From Epiperipatus broadwayi (Eukaryota > Onychophora > Udeonychophora > Euonychophora > Peripatidae): DNA of 64,000 bases. Location of the stretch: contig JAQFVV010012447.1 in assembly GCA_028023455.1 (NCBI GenBank), positions 374,001 to 438,000 on the forward strand, written 5' to 3'. A program made the translations under genes and the position numbers. Below, one piece after another: positions 1-12,000 of the stretch (its first letter is position 1; each line of letters opens with the position of its first letter). The notes beneath the pieces were generated by a model. The model searched no databases. It was not told where the DNA came from and saw nothing but the letters and a program-made list of their open reading frames with translations.

Positions 1-548
1 CACCCATTAGCCATGCATATATATATATATATTTGAACTAAATTACAACTATCAAGATCATTAGTTGATTGTATAATTGGCTACAACCTTCTCAAAGCTC
101 AAAAAATATTAAAGTCACCAAACAAATAAAAACATAATTAATACAAGTTTTATTTGTGAATAAGTGAAAACAAAGAAATTTCTTTTTTAAATATTGCTCC
201 CAGCTGTATTATTAATTAAATTATATAAAGTGAAGAAAGAACATACAGACAGCTGTTTTTTTTAAGTGAAACAAAGTAAAATTCACTGCCATAATTTTAT
301 AAATTATTAATTATAACTTTTAAAAAATATAGATGTATTTGTTTATATTAATTACATCTTACTATTTAATAAAAAACTGTGCAATAACATTTCATTATCA
401 GATTGAATCTATGCAAAGGCAAATCCAAGCTGTTGCCTAGACATGTTGAACAAGTTTCATAAATCATAAAAAATATTTTTTTTACTTATTATCAGTAAAT
501 TGAAATTTAAAAATATAAAAATTCATTGAATTCAGTTCCACAATTGTC
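1..548. other. AT-rich DNA, nothing recognised
   Basis: Low-complexity AT-rich sequence with a short AT dinucleotide run near position 20. No coding, tRNA-like or transposon signature seen. Confidence 0.6.
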
Positions 549-1046
549 TGCGAGGTCAGTGGTCTTCAACCTTTTCACACTTGCAGACCGGTAAAAATAA
601 GGATAAGGTTTCGCGGACCGGCAAAAATAAGGATAATGTTTCGCGCGGACTAGCAGAAGTCTATAGATAAATTTTCTTAAAGATGTAAACAGCTTAGCCT
701 TAGATGAAGTTATATATATATGGAGTTTGTATAATAAAAAACTTTTTTTTTTTTTAATTTTGAATTTTTTTAGAAAAGTAATAAAAAATTTAATTCTATC
801 CCCCCCCCTCATAAACATCTGTGATAACTAGAAAAACAAATTAATTTATGTATGACTGATTAGATTTTGTTCTGTTTCTTTTTTTTTTAATCAGGTAAAA
901 GTGCGATGAAAAAAATAAATAAAAATTGTTTATATTAATTAAAAGTTTAAAGTCTTATTATTTTGTTATTAAAACTTTCTTGACAGTCTATCGCGGACCA
1001 GCAAAAAACTTCTACGGACCGGTGGTTGAAGACCACTGTGCTAGGT
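549..1046. mobile_element. hAT-type MITE with 8-bp target duplication
   Basis: The element proper is 557-1038 (482 bp). It begins CAGTGGTCTTCAACC and ends with the exact reverse complement GGTTGAAGACCACTG, a 15-bp terminal inverted repeat starting CAG like many hAT elements. It is flanked by TGCGAGGT (549-556) and TGCTAGGT (1039-1046), an 8-bp target duplication with one mismatch, which is the hAT length. Subterminal sequence near 585-650 holds about two tandem ~30-bp units built around GACCGG and AAAAATAAGGATAA, and GCGGACC recurs near the right end. There is no transposase, so it is non-autonomous. The open frames inside are chance frames in AT-rich DNA. Confidence 0.88.
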
Positions 1047-1180
1047 GATACCACTTGGTAACAGACACATAAATTACAGATAGATGGCAGCAGTGTGCAT
1101 CCCCAGCAAATATGGAAGAAAAACAAAAAATAGAATGGAAATAGCATTAGTTAAAAAAATTGTCTGGAATTTTACATAAT

Positions 1181-1377
1181 AAATCTGAAGTAGATAGAAT
1201 TATTTGGAAAGAAATGATGGTGCCTGCTTTGACATTTGCTAATGATATGTTTTATATTGGATTTGGATTCAGAAATTTTGATATAGAATCCAAAAAGAAT
1301 TAGGTAAATATGGAGATGAGCCTGTTCAAGATCAAATGAGGTGGTGCTATTTTTTTAATGAGAAAAATCAAGTGATA
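1181..1377 (+). pseudogene. LINE remnant, tick-like C-terminal region
   Basis: Frame 1 reads IIWKEMMVPALTFAND. After a frameshift near 1300 the text continues ELGKYGDEPVQDQMRW. This order (W-K-x-x-x-V-P-x-L-T-F-A-N, then G-x-x-G-x-x-x-x-V-Q-x-x-M-x-W) matches, from memory, the region after the RT domain of a LINE family common in ticks. It is broken by stops and frameshifts and is not functional. A better preserved piece of what seems the same family, its zinc-knuckle end, lies at 59535-59980. Confidence 0.6.
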
Positions 1378-2018
1378 TAAAATGTTTGTAAATTACAATA
1401 TTTAAATTAAAATAAATTAATAAAAATAATATCAATTGCATTATGTGGAGGAGATAACAAATACATTAGTAAGAATGACTTATATGTATAAACTTAATAA
1501 ATAGGAAATTTAATTTTATATATTTAAATGAGAAATGTAATTAATATGTAGAGAATGTGTTACTAATTATAATGGACAATTAGGAAAACAGAAGTAAAAT
1601 AATGAAAAAAGAATATGAATAAAAATAGTAATAATTTGGAGTTATATAAGAATAAAAATTATATAAAATATAGGATATCAGATAATACTGAATAATGCAA
1701 GGGCAGGAGTTTTAGATATCAGCAAAAGATGACAAAAATGGAATAAAGATTTGGATTGTAGATATAGTTGATGCAATGTTAATAAATATTGCAAAAAATA
1801 ATTAGGTAGAGATTACATTGCTATGTTTAATGAAGAGCTCACAGATTTCTAGACTGCTGATGATATCAGTTATGACAGAAACATGTTCAATAGAGATTGG
1901 TTAATTCTTTCATCAAACAGAGGTATGTGAAAGCGTATAAAATTTCTAGAGCTAAATATAAACTGAATTAATATGTATCAATATTGTTGCATAGTTATGT
2001 AGTGTTTATTTCTAACAG

Positions 2019-2051
<33 letters not shown>

Positions 2052-3498
2052 ATAGAATTACTGACCTATTTCTCTTTACTAGATAACCTTGAAATAAACA
2101 CAGGTAGTTGAATATTATGTGGTGGGTGTAGAAATAACTATGTTAAAAAATGCTTAATTAAAATAAAATTGTTTTTTTTTTTAAAAAAAAAAAAAAATTT
2201 GTTTTATTAAGGTTACTGATATTCCTAAAGATTTATATAAAATTGAATATACAGTATTTTAAAATTATTTAAAATTTAATGTTACTATTCTTAGAACTAT
2301 TTAATCAAAATATATAACTTTAAAATAAAATGAATTAAAAAACATATTTAGTATTAAAATAAAAATATTAGCTTTGGTTTTTTTATTTATTTATTATAAA
2401 CAATTCCGAGTAACCTTAAAATAAAACATCAAAGTTTAAAATGAAAAATCCTAAATAGATGCTGCATTTTCTTTTTGTCTTTACTATCATTCATTTCATG
2501 TAAGAGGCCGATGAGTAATTAGATATTATGTTCCTAAGATTTCTCTTTGACTCTACTTTATTTTTTAGGGTAAACTTTGTTTTACTTTTGTGATTTTGTC
2601 TTTATTATTATTATGAATAAATTACTTGCATTGAACTTTTCTTGATAAGTATTTTTAATCATCAAAGGCCCTGACAATTTAGGCGATAGTAAGACTAACA
2701 TATAAAAAGCAAAAAGTTGTAAATTGAATTTAAAAAGTGACAGAAAATAAATTTTAGTTTAGTTCAGAATCTGGAAACATTTCACCTATGTACCAAGTTA
2801 ATTACCCTTCCAATAAGTGTAAGCAAATTAGTTTTCATCACTTTATACGTTTATGTCTTCAACATCAAAATGGAAAATGCATACTAAATAAGACATAAGC
2901 TTGAACACGGTAATAACATTAAAAAAATACATCTTATTGTTTAAAGCAAATGGAAACTAAAGAAATAAATTGTTTTAAGTTCACTATTTTTAAAATGTAC
3001 ACTGTTGTCCTTTTTTTCGTTCTAGCCACTGCTTATTATCTTACAATCCTGAAAATTAAGCGTAGACATAAAGATACTTAAAATTTCGAACCAAGCATAC
3101 AATTTGACAAAAAAATCATACACATATTTTATATATTGCTATGGTTAACAGAATCAGAACTGGCCAAGGCTGATGCCATTATATGTTGTACAAATAAGGA
3201 TTTATAGACTGTTTAAAATGTGAGTGTGGAAGATCACAAACTATGGTATATATTGACAAGGAGTGCCCAATTTACTAAGTTCCTGTTGCCTTCTTTGCTC
3301 TATATAATTTTGAGATTTCAGCTCTTAATTGTTTAAGAGCTGTTGGTATCAAATGTTAATGTGCTAACACCACACACTAAATAAATAAATATTTTGCTGG
3401 CTTACCAGTGAATGAAGAGAAACTAGAGGAGGTCCATGTTATCCACTATTGATTGTAGCCATTAGTGTGTTTAACAGCTATAAACAGACTGCATAATA
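1378..3498. other. AT-rich intergenic DNA with simple repeats
   Basis: Holds an (AC)n-(AT)n tract at about 2019-2051 and a head-to-head poly-T/poly-A tract at about 2170-2199. Short coding-like snatches around 1790-1930 could be further LINE debris but are not assignable. No gene seen. Confidence 0.5.
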
Positions 3499-3833
3499 TA
3501 TAATATAATTAAAGAGGATTTGAACACAGACTTACAAGTTACCTTCAGCTATCCATTCTATCTCATATAACTGATACACATGGCCACACATGTGAAAAAG
3601 ATAAATGATCTCCAATACCTGTATTTGGTACTGAACCAGCATTCACTAATTGATTCAGATCATCATCTTCCACATACATATATAATCAGTGCTCTGTTTA
3701 TATTAAGATAGCTAATGTTCAAACTTTAATGTGGGAACTGATTTATCTTTTGCACATGGGGTTGTATGAGATAGAATGGATAGCTGAAGGAAGCTTGTGA
3801 GTCTGTATTCAAATCCTCTTTAATTATATATAA
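3499..3833. mobile_element. Foldback element, family C, copy 1
   Basis: About 335 bp with long terminal inverted repeats. The left arm (3505-3615) starts AATTAAAGAGGATTTGAA and continues through CAGCTATCCATTCTATCTC. The right arm (about 3740-3833) is its reverse complement with a few differences and ends TTCAAATCCTCTTTAATT. The arms extend about 85 bp each. Related copies are at 28446-28634, 32847-33095 and 54334-54520. Each carries the GGATTTGAA motif, which in reverse complement looks like a tRNA T-arm / pol III B box. No coding capacity; mobilising enzyme unknown. Confidence 0.8.
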
Positions 3834-4473
3834 CCTCTAGGTGAATATAAATTATACTTGTATTTATTTAAACATATATATATATATACATACCTGGGTC
3901 TCGTTTTATGCGATAGATAGGTTCCACAGAAACCCTGCATTAATAAAATCGCACAAAAATAGAAAAATGAAAGATATGTTCCAGTAATTTTCAGAAATCA
4001 CATAAAAGCAAAGCAACAAGGAAAAATTACTTTAAAATCCACATAAAAAAAATAAGGAAATAAAATATGACTAATAAAAAATTTCAAATATTTGAAAAAA
4101 ATTGATACAAGACAAACTTTTTTCACTTTTTTTATTAACTACATTATTTAATTTTACATTTTTCATACATATTTTAATTATTATCGCTATTTAACAATAT
4201 GCGGTTTGTTTGTAAACTGGCAAGAAATCAGATTGGTCACAAGAGTACAACTAGCGCCACCTTCAGTCTTGTGATGTGTTAATGGTTTTCTATTGACAAT
4301 GTAATCAGTGATTAAACTTTGAGATGACGATTTTACTAATTGTTTGTGAAGCTCGCAATATCCAGACTATTATGTCTAGTTGTTAGAGAATGCACTTCCA
4401 CTAGTGCAACTCTCTCTATATATAACACACTTCTACAAGTGTGTTAATAATGATAAATGGTTAAATTTTCTTT

Positions 4474-4719
4474 TATACACACACATATATATATGGAGAA
4501 ACTTTTAGACAGAAAAAAGTTACAAGTAAAAACTTTTAAAGACGTTTTTTTTAAGTAGAAATTAAAAGTCCTTAAATATTTTTATTTGTAACTTTTTTCT
4601 GACTAAAAGTTTCTCCATGTACACATGTGTATAAAAGAAAATACAAACACATTTTAAAGATACATTCTTTTTAAGTTTTTCTGTCTAAAAGTTTCTCCAT
4701 ATATATATGTGTGTGTATA
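4474..4719. repeat. Small element with perfect 44-bp TIRs
   Basis: The 44 bp at 4474-4517 are an exact reverse complement of 4676-4719; the outer part is CA/TA repeat, the inner part includes TGGAGAAACTTTTAGACAG. A third, imperfect copy of the arm lies inverted at 4579-4620. It lies inside the 3894-5766 element. Perfect arms suggest recent insertion or ongoing gene conversion. Confidence 0.8.
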
Positions 4720-4984
4720 AAAAAAAATTATAAACATACACATACATAACACAGGCATACAACAACTATTTAGCTCTTGTTAGAATTTAAGAGCTTGTTC
4801 ATTGCAACAAACTCAAATTTCAGCATTTTCTGATGTTTTTCTTTGTCTCATTATATAATGTTCACATTTTGTTTCTATAAATATTAAAAAAAATGTGATC
4901 ACAATCCAAACAAAAAATTATACCTTATATTTTTTAGAGAGATTATTTTCAGTTTACAAAATCAACAAAATCTTTATTTAAAAC

Positions 4985-5043
4985 AGGCAAAACTCTCTAT
5001 AGGTATTGCCCAATAGTACAATATGTATAGAGAGTTTTGCCTG
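4985..5043. repeat. Short foldback, family D-like terminus
   Basis: AGGCAAAACTCTCTATA and its reverse complement TATAGAGAGTTTTGCCT flank a ~25-bp spacer, making a strong hairpin. The same AACTCTCNATA terminus bounds family D elements (38019-38583; 44040). About 25 bases downstream is AAATGGTGATCATGTGATG, also present near 38157 and 43446, so this is probably one end of a decayed D copy running on toward 5540. Confidence 0.65.
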
Positions 5044-5967
5044 TTTTAATAACAGTTAAGAGCAAGCATAAGAAATGGTGATCATGTGATGTTTATTGGG
5101 TTAAAATCTTTATTTCTGATTATTTTTAAAAATCTAAAAGAATATTTATTTATTTCTGTTTCTGTTTTAAAGTTTAAAATTTTTGAATATTTATTGTGAT
5201 ATAGTCAATTCTCTTAAGCTTGTAAGTTATAAACAGTGAGGATTGCCAGTTCCTCAACAAGCTTTATAATAAATGCTTAGCCAGAGAAAGCATTTAAAAT
5301 ATCTCTGTCAGGACCCCCCCTAACCCCCTGACCATGGTTTCATGTGTTGGCACTACTTAGAGAGGTGCCAGGGTTCAGACACTAGATCTAAAAATACCAA
5401 CCCAAAGCCAGCATTTATTTAAAAGTTATCTATCAAGTAGAAAATCTGAAATTTTCAGACATCTACATATCTTCAAACCCAGCTATCCAACTTCTAAGTA
5501 TAAGTAAATTGTTTAGTAGAAGCTAAGTTGTCTAAACAGCTTCCGGGCCATATTCACAATAGCAGCTAATAAAAGGTTCTATTTTTGAAAAAAAAAGTAT
5601 TCAAGTCAAAATAAGTTATTAATAATTTATATTTCTTGATATCTAATAAATATAGTGAAATATGAACTTTTTTATCGCATAAAAGAAAACCACATAAATT
5701 AAGAAGAAACATGAATCGTATAACTTTAAAATTGCATTAAAAAAATCCTCATAAAATGAGACCCAGTTGTGTATATATATCACTATTATAATTTGATTTA
5801 CAATTGTCAAACTTTCTACTATAATTTTACATCATCCACTTCAGATAAATTCATTAATGACTATTACATATCATTTGTAGCCCTATTGTAAATTTTAATC
5901 TTACTGAAAAATTAATGAATCTGTTCTATATATAAGCAAGTAGAATAATACAATGTCATCTCTTTTT

Positions 5968-6334
5968 TCTCATTTGTCGCACATTGTTTAGCATTTATAG
6001 ATCAAATTGTAATATTTTGTTATTGATAAATACTGAACAAATGACGAAAACATGTGTAAAAGATTGTGATTTAGGCCACCTCAAGAGTGTTATTTTAGCA
6101 TAAATTGCATCTTAGGAATCACTGGCCTTTTTCAGATGTTTTTATTTATATATTTTAAAAATTTGTTTCAAACTGAAAACTTGAAGAATATATATATAAC
6201 TTGTTTAGCCTAATGAATTGTCAATTAGTAGTAATTTGATAGATTCCTGGAAACATCAAAAGCTAAACTTATTTGTTTACATGGATATAATCTATTTATT
6301 ATAATAATGCATGGAAATATTTAATTCAATATAT
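5968..6334. repeat. Dispersed repeat E, copy 1
   Basis: About 370 bp that recur in direct orientation at 8677-9060, with long shared runs such as GTAATATTTTGTTATTGATA and only scattered differences and small indels. No terminal inverted repeat, poly-A tail or coding frame was recognised. Either a segmental duplication or two copies of an unclassified element. Confidence 0.8.
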
Positions 6335-8676
6335 TGAGACAGTTATGTGTCTCATGGCATACAATAACATAGTAGTGTTTTTGTGCACTACATATATAAA
6401 GTTGAAAGGAAAAATACAATTAAAGAAACAAATTTTTTTGTAGATATTTACTATACTACATTGGAATAACAGTTAAGAGTTAAATAATAATTTTGAATTT
6501 AAAAAATTATAAATTAAACATTTAAAAAGATCTATTTAATGTTTTACTCTTATTTTGATAATTAAAACAAGCATGTTTTTATGTTAAAATAAGAATAATG
6601 GTAATTATGAAATTCCACTATCTATTTTAATTAGATTAAGAAATTTTTTTAATAAAGCTTATATAACTTATTTTGATAAAAATCCTGCAAAGACATTGTT
6701 GAAAGGATTAAGAAATACTTTTAGATAAAAATTTGGAATTTAAGGTGAATTGGAAACAAGTTATTAACTTGTTTATTTTTTAAATCAAAATAAAAAAAAT
6801 ACTTAATTATTGTTTCAAATTCCACAATATACTATAAAAAGGTGAATTCGAATCATTCAGGGGATTACAGCAATATACAGCATGACTATTATGAAGTTAT
6901 AACTGAAAGCAAAAAGTAGAGCTGTAGCTAATGTCACAATGGTAGTATCTGAATTCACATGGAGGCAAGACCCAGTTTTATGTGGTTCATACTCCATGTG
7001 TGTATTAGTCAACAGGCATGAAGTCTATCAAATTATAGAGATTGAATGGAGCTGACTAATGTTAAGAGTTACCTGATTTATATTTTTCTGAAAATGTCAA
7101 TAGGCTAATCTACTGTTTTAGACTAGACCAGCTTACCAAGAGATTTCAGAATATAGTCAGCTTACCAGAAAAAGTATTGTGCTATAATTTATATATATGC
7201 AGCATTAAATAATATGAAAGAAAGCACAAGTGGAGTTATTATAGCCCTGTATATTATATAGTATTCATACAGGAGATATGCTTCATGAACAGATATTAAT
7301 CTTAAGTAAAAAATAATTTATTGAAATAATATTTTAAATAATTAACTTCACAGTTAAAATCTCTAATTTACAAGTTTAAAAGAAAAGAAGTTTGCTTGAA
7401 TAAATGACATTTATCTTTAGACAATTTCTTCCCATTAACATTTCTAAAGGATTTATTCCAGTTTTGATTAATTAAATATTGTAAAGGAAGAAAAAAAGTT
7501 TTTAAAAGTATTTTTAGTAACCTTTTTGTTAAAAGATGTTTAAAATTAAAAGTAACTTGAAAAAGAAACTTTTATGCAGGATTTTTCAAAGAAAGAAAAC
7601 TTTTCTTTAATCTTTTAAAATGTCATTCAATAAAAGTAATTACAATTGGTAATAAAAATATTTTATTTAATAAGTTTATTTTTATATATACAAACACCTG
7701 TGTGTGCATACAAATTTGAATGGGTACCCACATTTATTAAAATCAGACATCAACATATATGTAATATAAAAAAGGAATTTTCATTATTGGTTTATGACAA
7801 TTCAAAGATGGTAATTTTAAATTATTATGTAGCACATCTGTGTGTTTATATATATAGGTGTGATCATGTAAACATCTAGAAATACATGTAAATTACAATG
7901 TAATAGCAATGCTGAATTTACAGTGTACACAACAAACCTTAATTTAATTTTGTTGTTATTAATAAATTTATATTTTAAGTCATTCCAGTGAATTTATTTA
8001 ATCCTAGACTCAGTTTAAAACATGTGTTAACATTATCTCTTGTTCACAGTAACAGTTATAAAGCTCTTGCTCTTTGAGCTGGATTCATGCATAACAGTCA
8101 ATTATATAGATTGGGGTTTATATATATAGTGTTTTTGGACATCCAGTTGATTTGATTATTTTTCTGTAATCCTGGTTGGCACAAAGAGATATTCTTTAAA
8201 ATCCAAACACTACATTTTACATTTCATTTTATTATTTCTTTAGAAATGAAGTTTATAGTTGGCTGGCACTTTATAGTACTATATGGCCAGGGGGCATTGA
8301 TGATGATCAGAATGTTTTAGTATCCCAGCATTATTTTTTAATTGTTATATTTTTATGGATTAGTACATAAGTTTGTGCATTTAAATTATTGTTTATATAA
8401 TCTGCCCCAAGCATGGCAAAGGCTAAATAATTAGCCTGATCTATAGTGGATCACTTTCAAATCCAGTCACAAGATTGATTGTTGATTTTATTTTTTTGAC
8501 CATTCATGATGATGAATAATAATTATGTATCTGTAATGCTGGGTGAACTTATAACTAGTTATCCATTGTTTTTGCTGATCTCTCAGATTCATTGCTCATT
8601 ATATTCATTATATTATTTGCATGATTAGATGATGAGTATCATCACCACATGTTTACCCCTTTGAGTCTGTACCATT
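6335..8676. other. AT-rich DNA between the two E repeats
   Basis: No exon, LINE or SINE signature recognised. The 6880-7100 stretch is a little less AT-rich and may be an old repeat. The 77-codon frame at 7646-7879 has no recognisable motif and is treated as chance. Confidence 0.5.
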
Positions 8677-9060
8677 TCTCACTTGTTGCACATAGTTTAG
8701 CACTTATAGATCAAATTGTAATATTTTGTTATTGATAAATACTGAACAAATGATTAAAACATGTGTAAAAGATTATGATTTAGACCAACTGAAGAGAGTT
8801 ATTTTAGCATGAACTGCATCTTAGGAATCACTGGTCTTTTCAGATGTCTTTATTCATATATTTTTAAAAATGTGTTTCAAACTGAAATTTTGAAGAATAT
8901 AGAAAACTTGTTTAGCCTAAGGAATTGTCAATTAGTAGTAATTTAATAGTTTCCTGGCAATATCAAAAGCTAAAGTTATCTCTGTTTACATGGATATAAT
9001 CTCTTTATGTCTATTATTTATTATAATAACAATTCATGGAAATATTTAATTCAATATATA
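8677..9060. repeat. Dispersed repeat E, copy 2
   Basis: Direct repeat of 5968-6334. It ends in the same AATATTTAATTCAATATA string and differs by scattered substitutions and a ~15-bp insertion near 9010. The copies lie 2.7 kb apart in the same orientation. Confidence 0.8.
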
Positions 9061-12000
9061 TATATATTGTAATCTTTCTAATTTGCTACATTACTCTATG
9101 GATGTGAATAATAGTCAACTTTATTGAAATTTTAAATTTTATACAATAAATTAGTTATAACATATTATTTAATATATAAAATAGATTAAAATACACTGTT
9201 TTAAATATTAAAATTAATCTAGATTACTATAAAGCTGTATAATTTAATTTAAATAATAAAGTTGAGATATAAAATGCTATGTATTAAATTATTATTATTA
9301 TTTATTTAATTATTAAAATAATATAATATAATTTTCTATCAATAATTTTAGTGATCAAAATTAATATTTTGTATTTATTAACAGTATAATTTTAAAATTG
9401 CTATTTAATTATTATTTGATTATAATAAATGCAAAATGAAATGTGTGTTAATATGTGTGTTAATATGTAACAATTAATTGAAATTTTACTTCCTTGACTT
9501 TAAAGTTGATTTATTATTTGTGTAAATTAAATGTTGCATTTTAATGTTATTGTATCAATTTTATCACAGTATCAAAAATAATTGTTATAGTAACATAAAT
9601 GAAAAATTTTTAGGTAATAAAAATGTATGTTGTAATAAAAAGTGTTTCATTTAAAAGAAGTATTTAAATATTGTGTTAAAATAAAATTAAAAAAACATAT
9701 TATTTAATAATATTTATTATTAAATTATTTTAAAAGACTAGACAGAAATAATTGGTATGTAAATTTTAGCAAGTGTCTGGAATTAGTTGACCATTCTTGT
9801 AGGAATAGATTTTACTATAAATATAGGTGATCAGAGGTGAAGGGAAAAAAATCAAGTAATTTTTTAGAAGAAATCAAGTAATTTTCATAGAAATAGAACT
9901 ATATTTCTTGTTATTTTTAAATTTATTTTAAATTTTATTATTTAGTTCATTAAAAGTACTATCAGTAATTTATGAAACCATGGAAAATATTTTAAAAAGT
10001 TTAGATACTTTTTCCAACATGGAATAAAAAAACAAAATCTTTCTAATCAGTGCTACATAAGCCAACTAATGCTCTATGGTGATCGAAAGAAAAAATATAT
10101 TTCAGAAGAGAAAAATGCTTCTAGTTAAAATTTTTTGCTGAATATCAAACCATTTTGCCCACAGAACAACATGAAAGATATTTAAGGAATTTATATTTAT
10201 TCATGTTCATATGTTGAGTGATAGAGAACATTTTTTTTTATTAATTTTAACAAGTAGCAGTAATAAAAATAGACTTTTTATTCAGAAAAGCTATTTATAT
10301 TTCCTATTTTAAAATTATGGAAGACTTTAGCAGAACGTTAATAATTTTATGAAGAAAGTAATAATGCTGACTAATAATTTTTTAGTGAAAATGTATTTAT
10401 TAACTGCTATTCAGCTTAAGTAATAAGTCATGAGTATCTTAATACAATGACTATGAACTATCCAGAAGGAAAATTCACTAATTCTTTACAAACTAAATGC
10501 GAATAATTTTAAGAACTATATAAGTTTGTAAGCCTACTATTAACCTGATTGGAAGAATTGATATCTTGGATGTGAATGATTTCAAGAACTATCTAAACTA
10601 GGTAATTTTGCAGTGCTTAGTTGAATGCTGAAAGAAAATAAAACTTAAAATTTGATAAATGTTTAATTAAATAATAAATGTTTATTTATCAATTTGGAGG
10701 AATTTGTTCTTATCAATAAAGTAAGAAGAATGAACTTTTAATTATAAAGACTTTTTATTTATTATTGATAAACAATATTTTTCTAGGATTTCTTTCATGT
10801 GATTTAATTATGCTGCAAGAAATGATGAAATAGTATGGAGAGGAGAGAGATAAAAAAAAATCTTTGTTCAAGTTAACTGGTTGTTATGGAGACTAGCACT
10901 TCTCCAGTGATTCAGTTCAAGGAATGAAAGAAAACTTTTATTTTTTTATTAGTTATTGTAATATAATATAGTTAATATTAATATTTATAATTATTCTTAA
11001 TATGTAGTAGTTTTAAGATTTAAAATATTTTAGCTTTTTTTTGATATAAAATAAAAAGGAAGAAAAATTATTATTTTTTAAACTTTTATTTATAATGATT
11101 CTATAACATCAAGAAGTTATGTCAACTAGAGAATCACCAATGATAATCATAGTAATATATGATCAAAGTAACTTTTATTTATTATGTTTAATGTAACATA
11201 TTGGTATTTAATAATGCAAACTAAAATTCAGGTAAAATAAATTTATTTGTTATGTTAATACTAATGTGGTGATAATTTACAAGAAGTATGAATAGTTATT
11301 ATAATCTGTATTTGATTATATACTATATGAATAATTGATTTCTGAATAACTTATAAGTAATTAAATGAATGTATTTGTGAAAAGTTATATATCATAAATC
11401 ATTTGTTTGTTTTATATTAATCTTCTTGATATTGAAGGTATACAATGTTTAGAAGTTTGGATATTATTTTTTATGAAAATATATATGTTTATTTGCAGTG
11501 TTTTTAGGATTTATACAGAGTGTTTTGATAAACAATTAGTGGTTCAGGAAAATAGTTATTAGGAAATCCTGTAATGATAGAGATATATTTAATATTTAGT
11601 CTAATACAGTTAAAGTAAGTCTTATGTTTTGTGATACATGGACACAGTATTTTTTCATAAATCTGTAAGAGCTTAAATAGAAATTAAGATAGAAATTAAA
11701 GTAATCACAAAAAAATGTAGTATTAAGTTATGTATCTATACTATCATTATTTCTTATAGTTCTAGAAGATGTCAATCTCTCTCTTTTAATCACTATTATT
11801 ACATTGGTCCATACATCATATTTGATAATGATAAAGTTGAATAAAAAATAATAGCTAGATTCTCAAGTGATGTCAAGAATTTAGTTAATGCAAGAAGAGT
11901 TAAATATTGAACAAATGAAATATCACAAGTCATAGAGTTGTAAAGAAGTTATCTTATTATGGAATCTTTAAGTAAATAAAGTATAATAGAAGAACATTTT

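Larger units (their letters stand above)
3894..5766. mobile_element. TIR-bounded element (possibly pogo/Tigger-like)
   Basis: Left end CTGGGTCTCGTTTTATG (3894-3910) and right end CATAAAATGAGACCCAG (5750-5766) are inverted copies matching at 16 of 17 bases. Subterminal sequence repeats short GCATAAA-like motifs on both sides, for example near 3908 and 5675. The ends recall Tigger-type mariner MITEs, whose termini also contain a CTCGTTTTAT string, but this rests on memory and no TA duplication is clear. It contains no transposase and is interrupted by at least two smaller inverted-repeat units (4474-4719 and 4985-5043). Confidence 0.6.

Noticed and set aside
507-1147. Minus-strand frames of 103 and 66 codons
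   Set aside because: They run through the hAT MITE and its AT-rich flanks, with no motif; chance frames.
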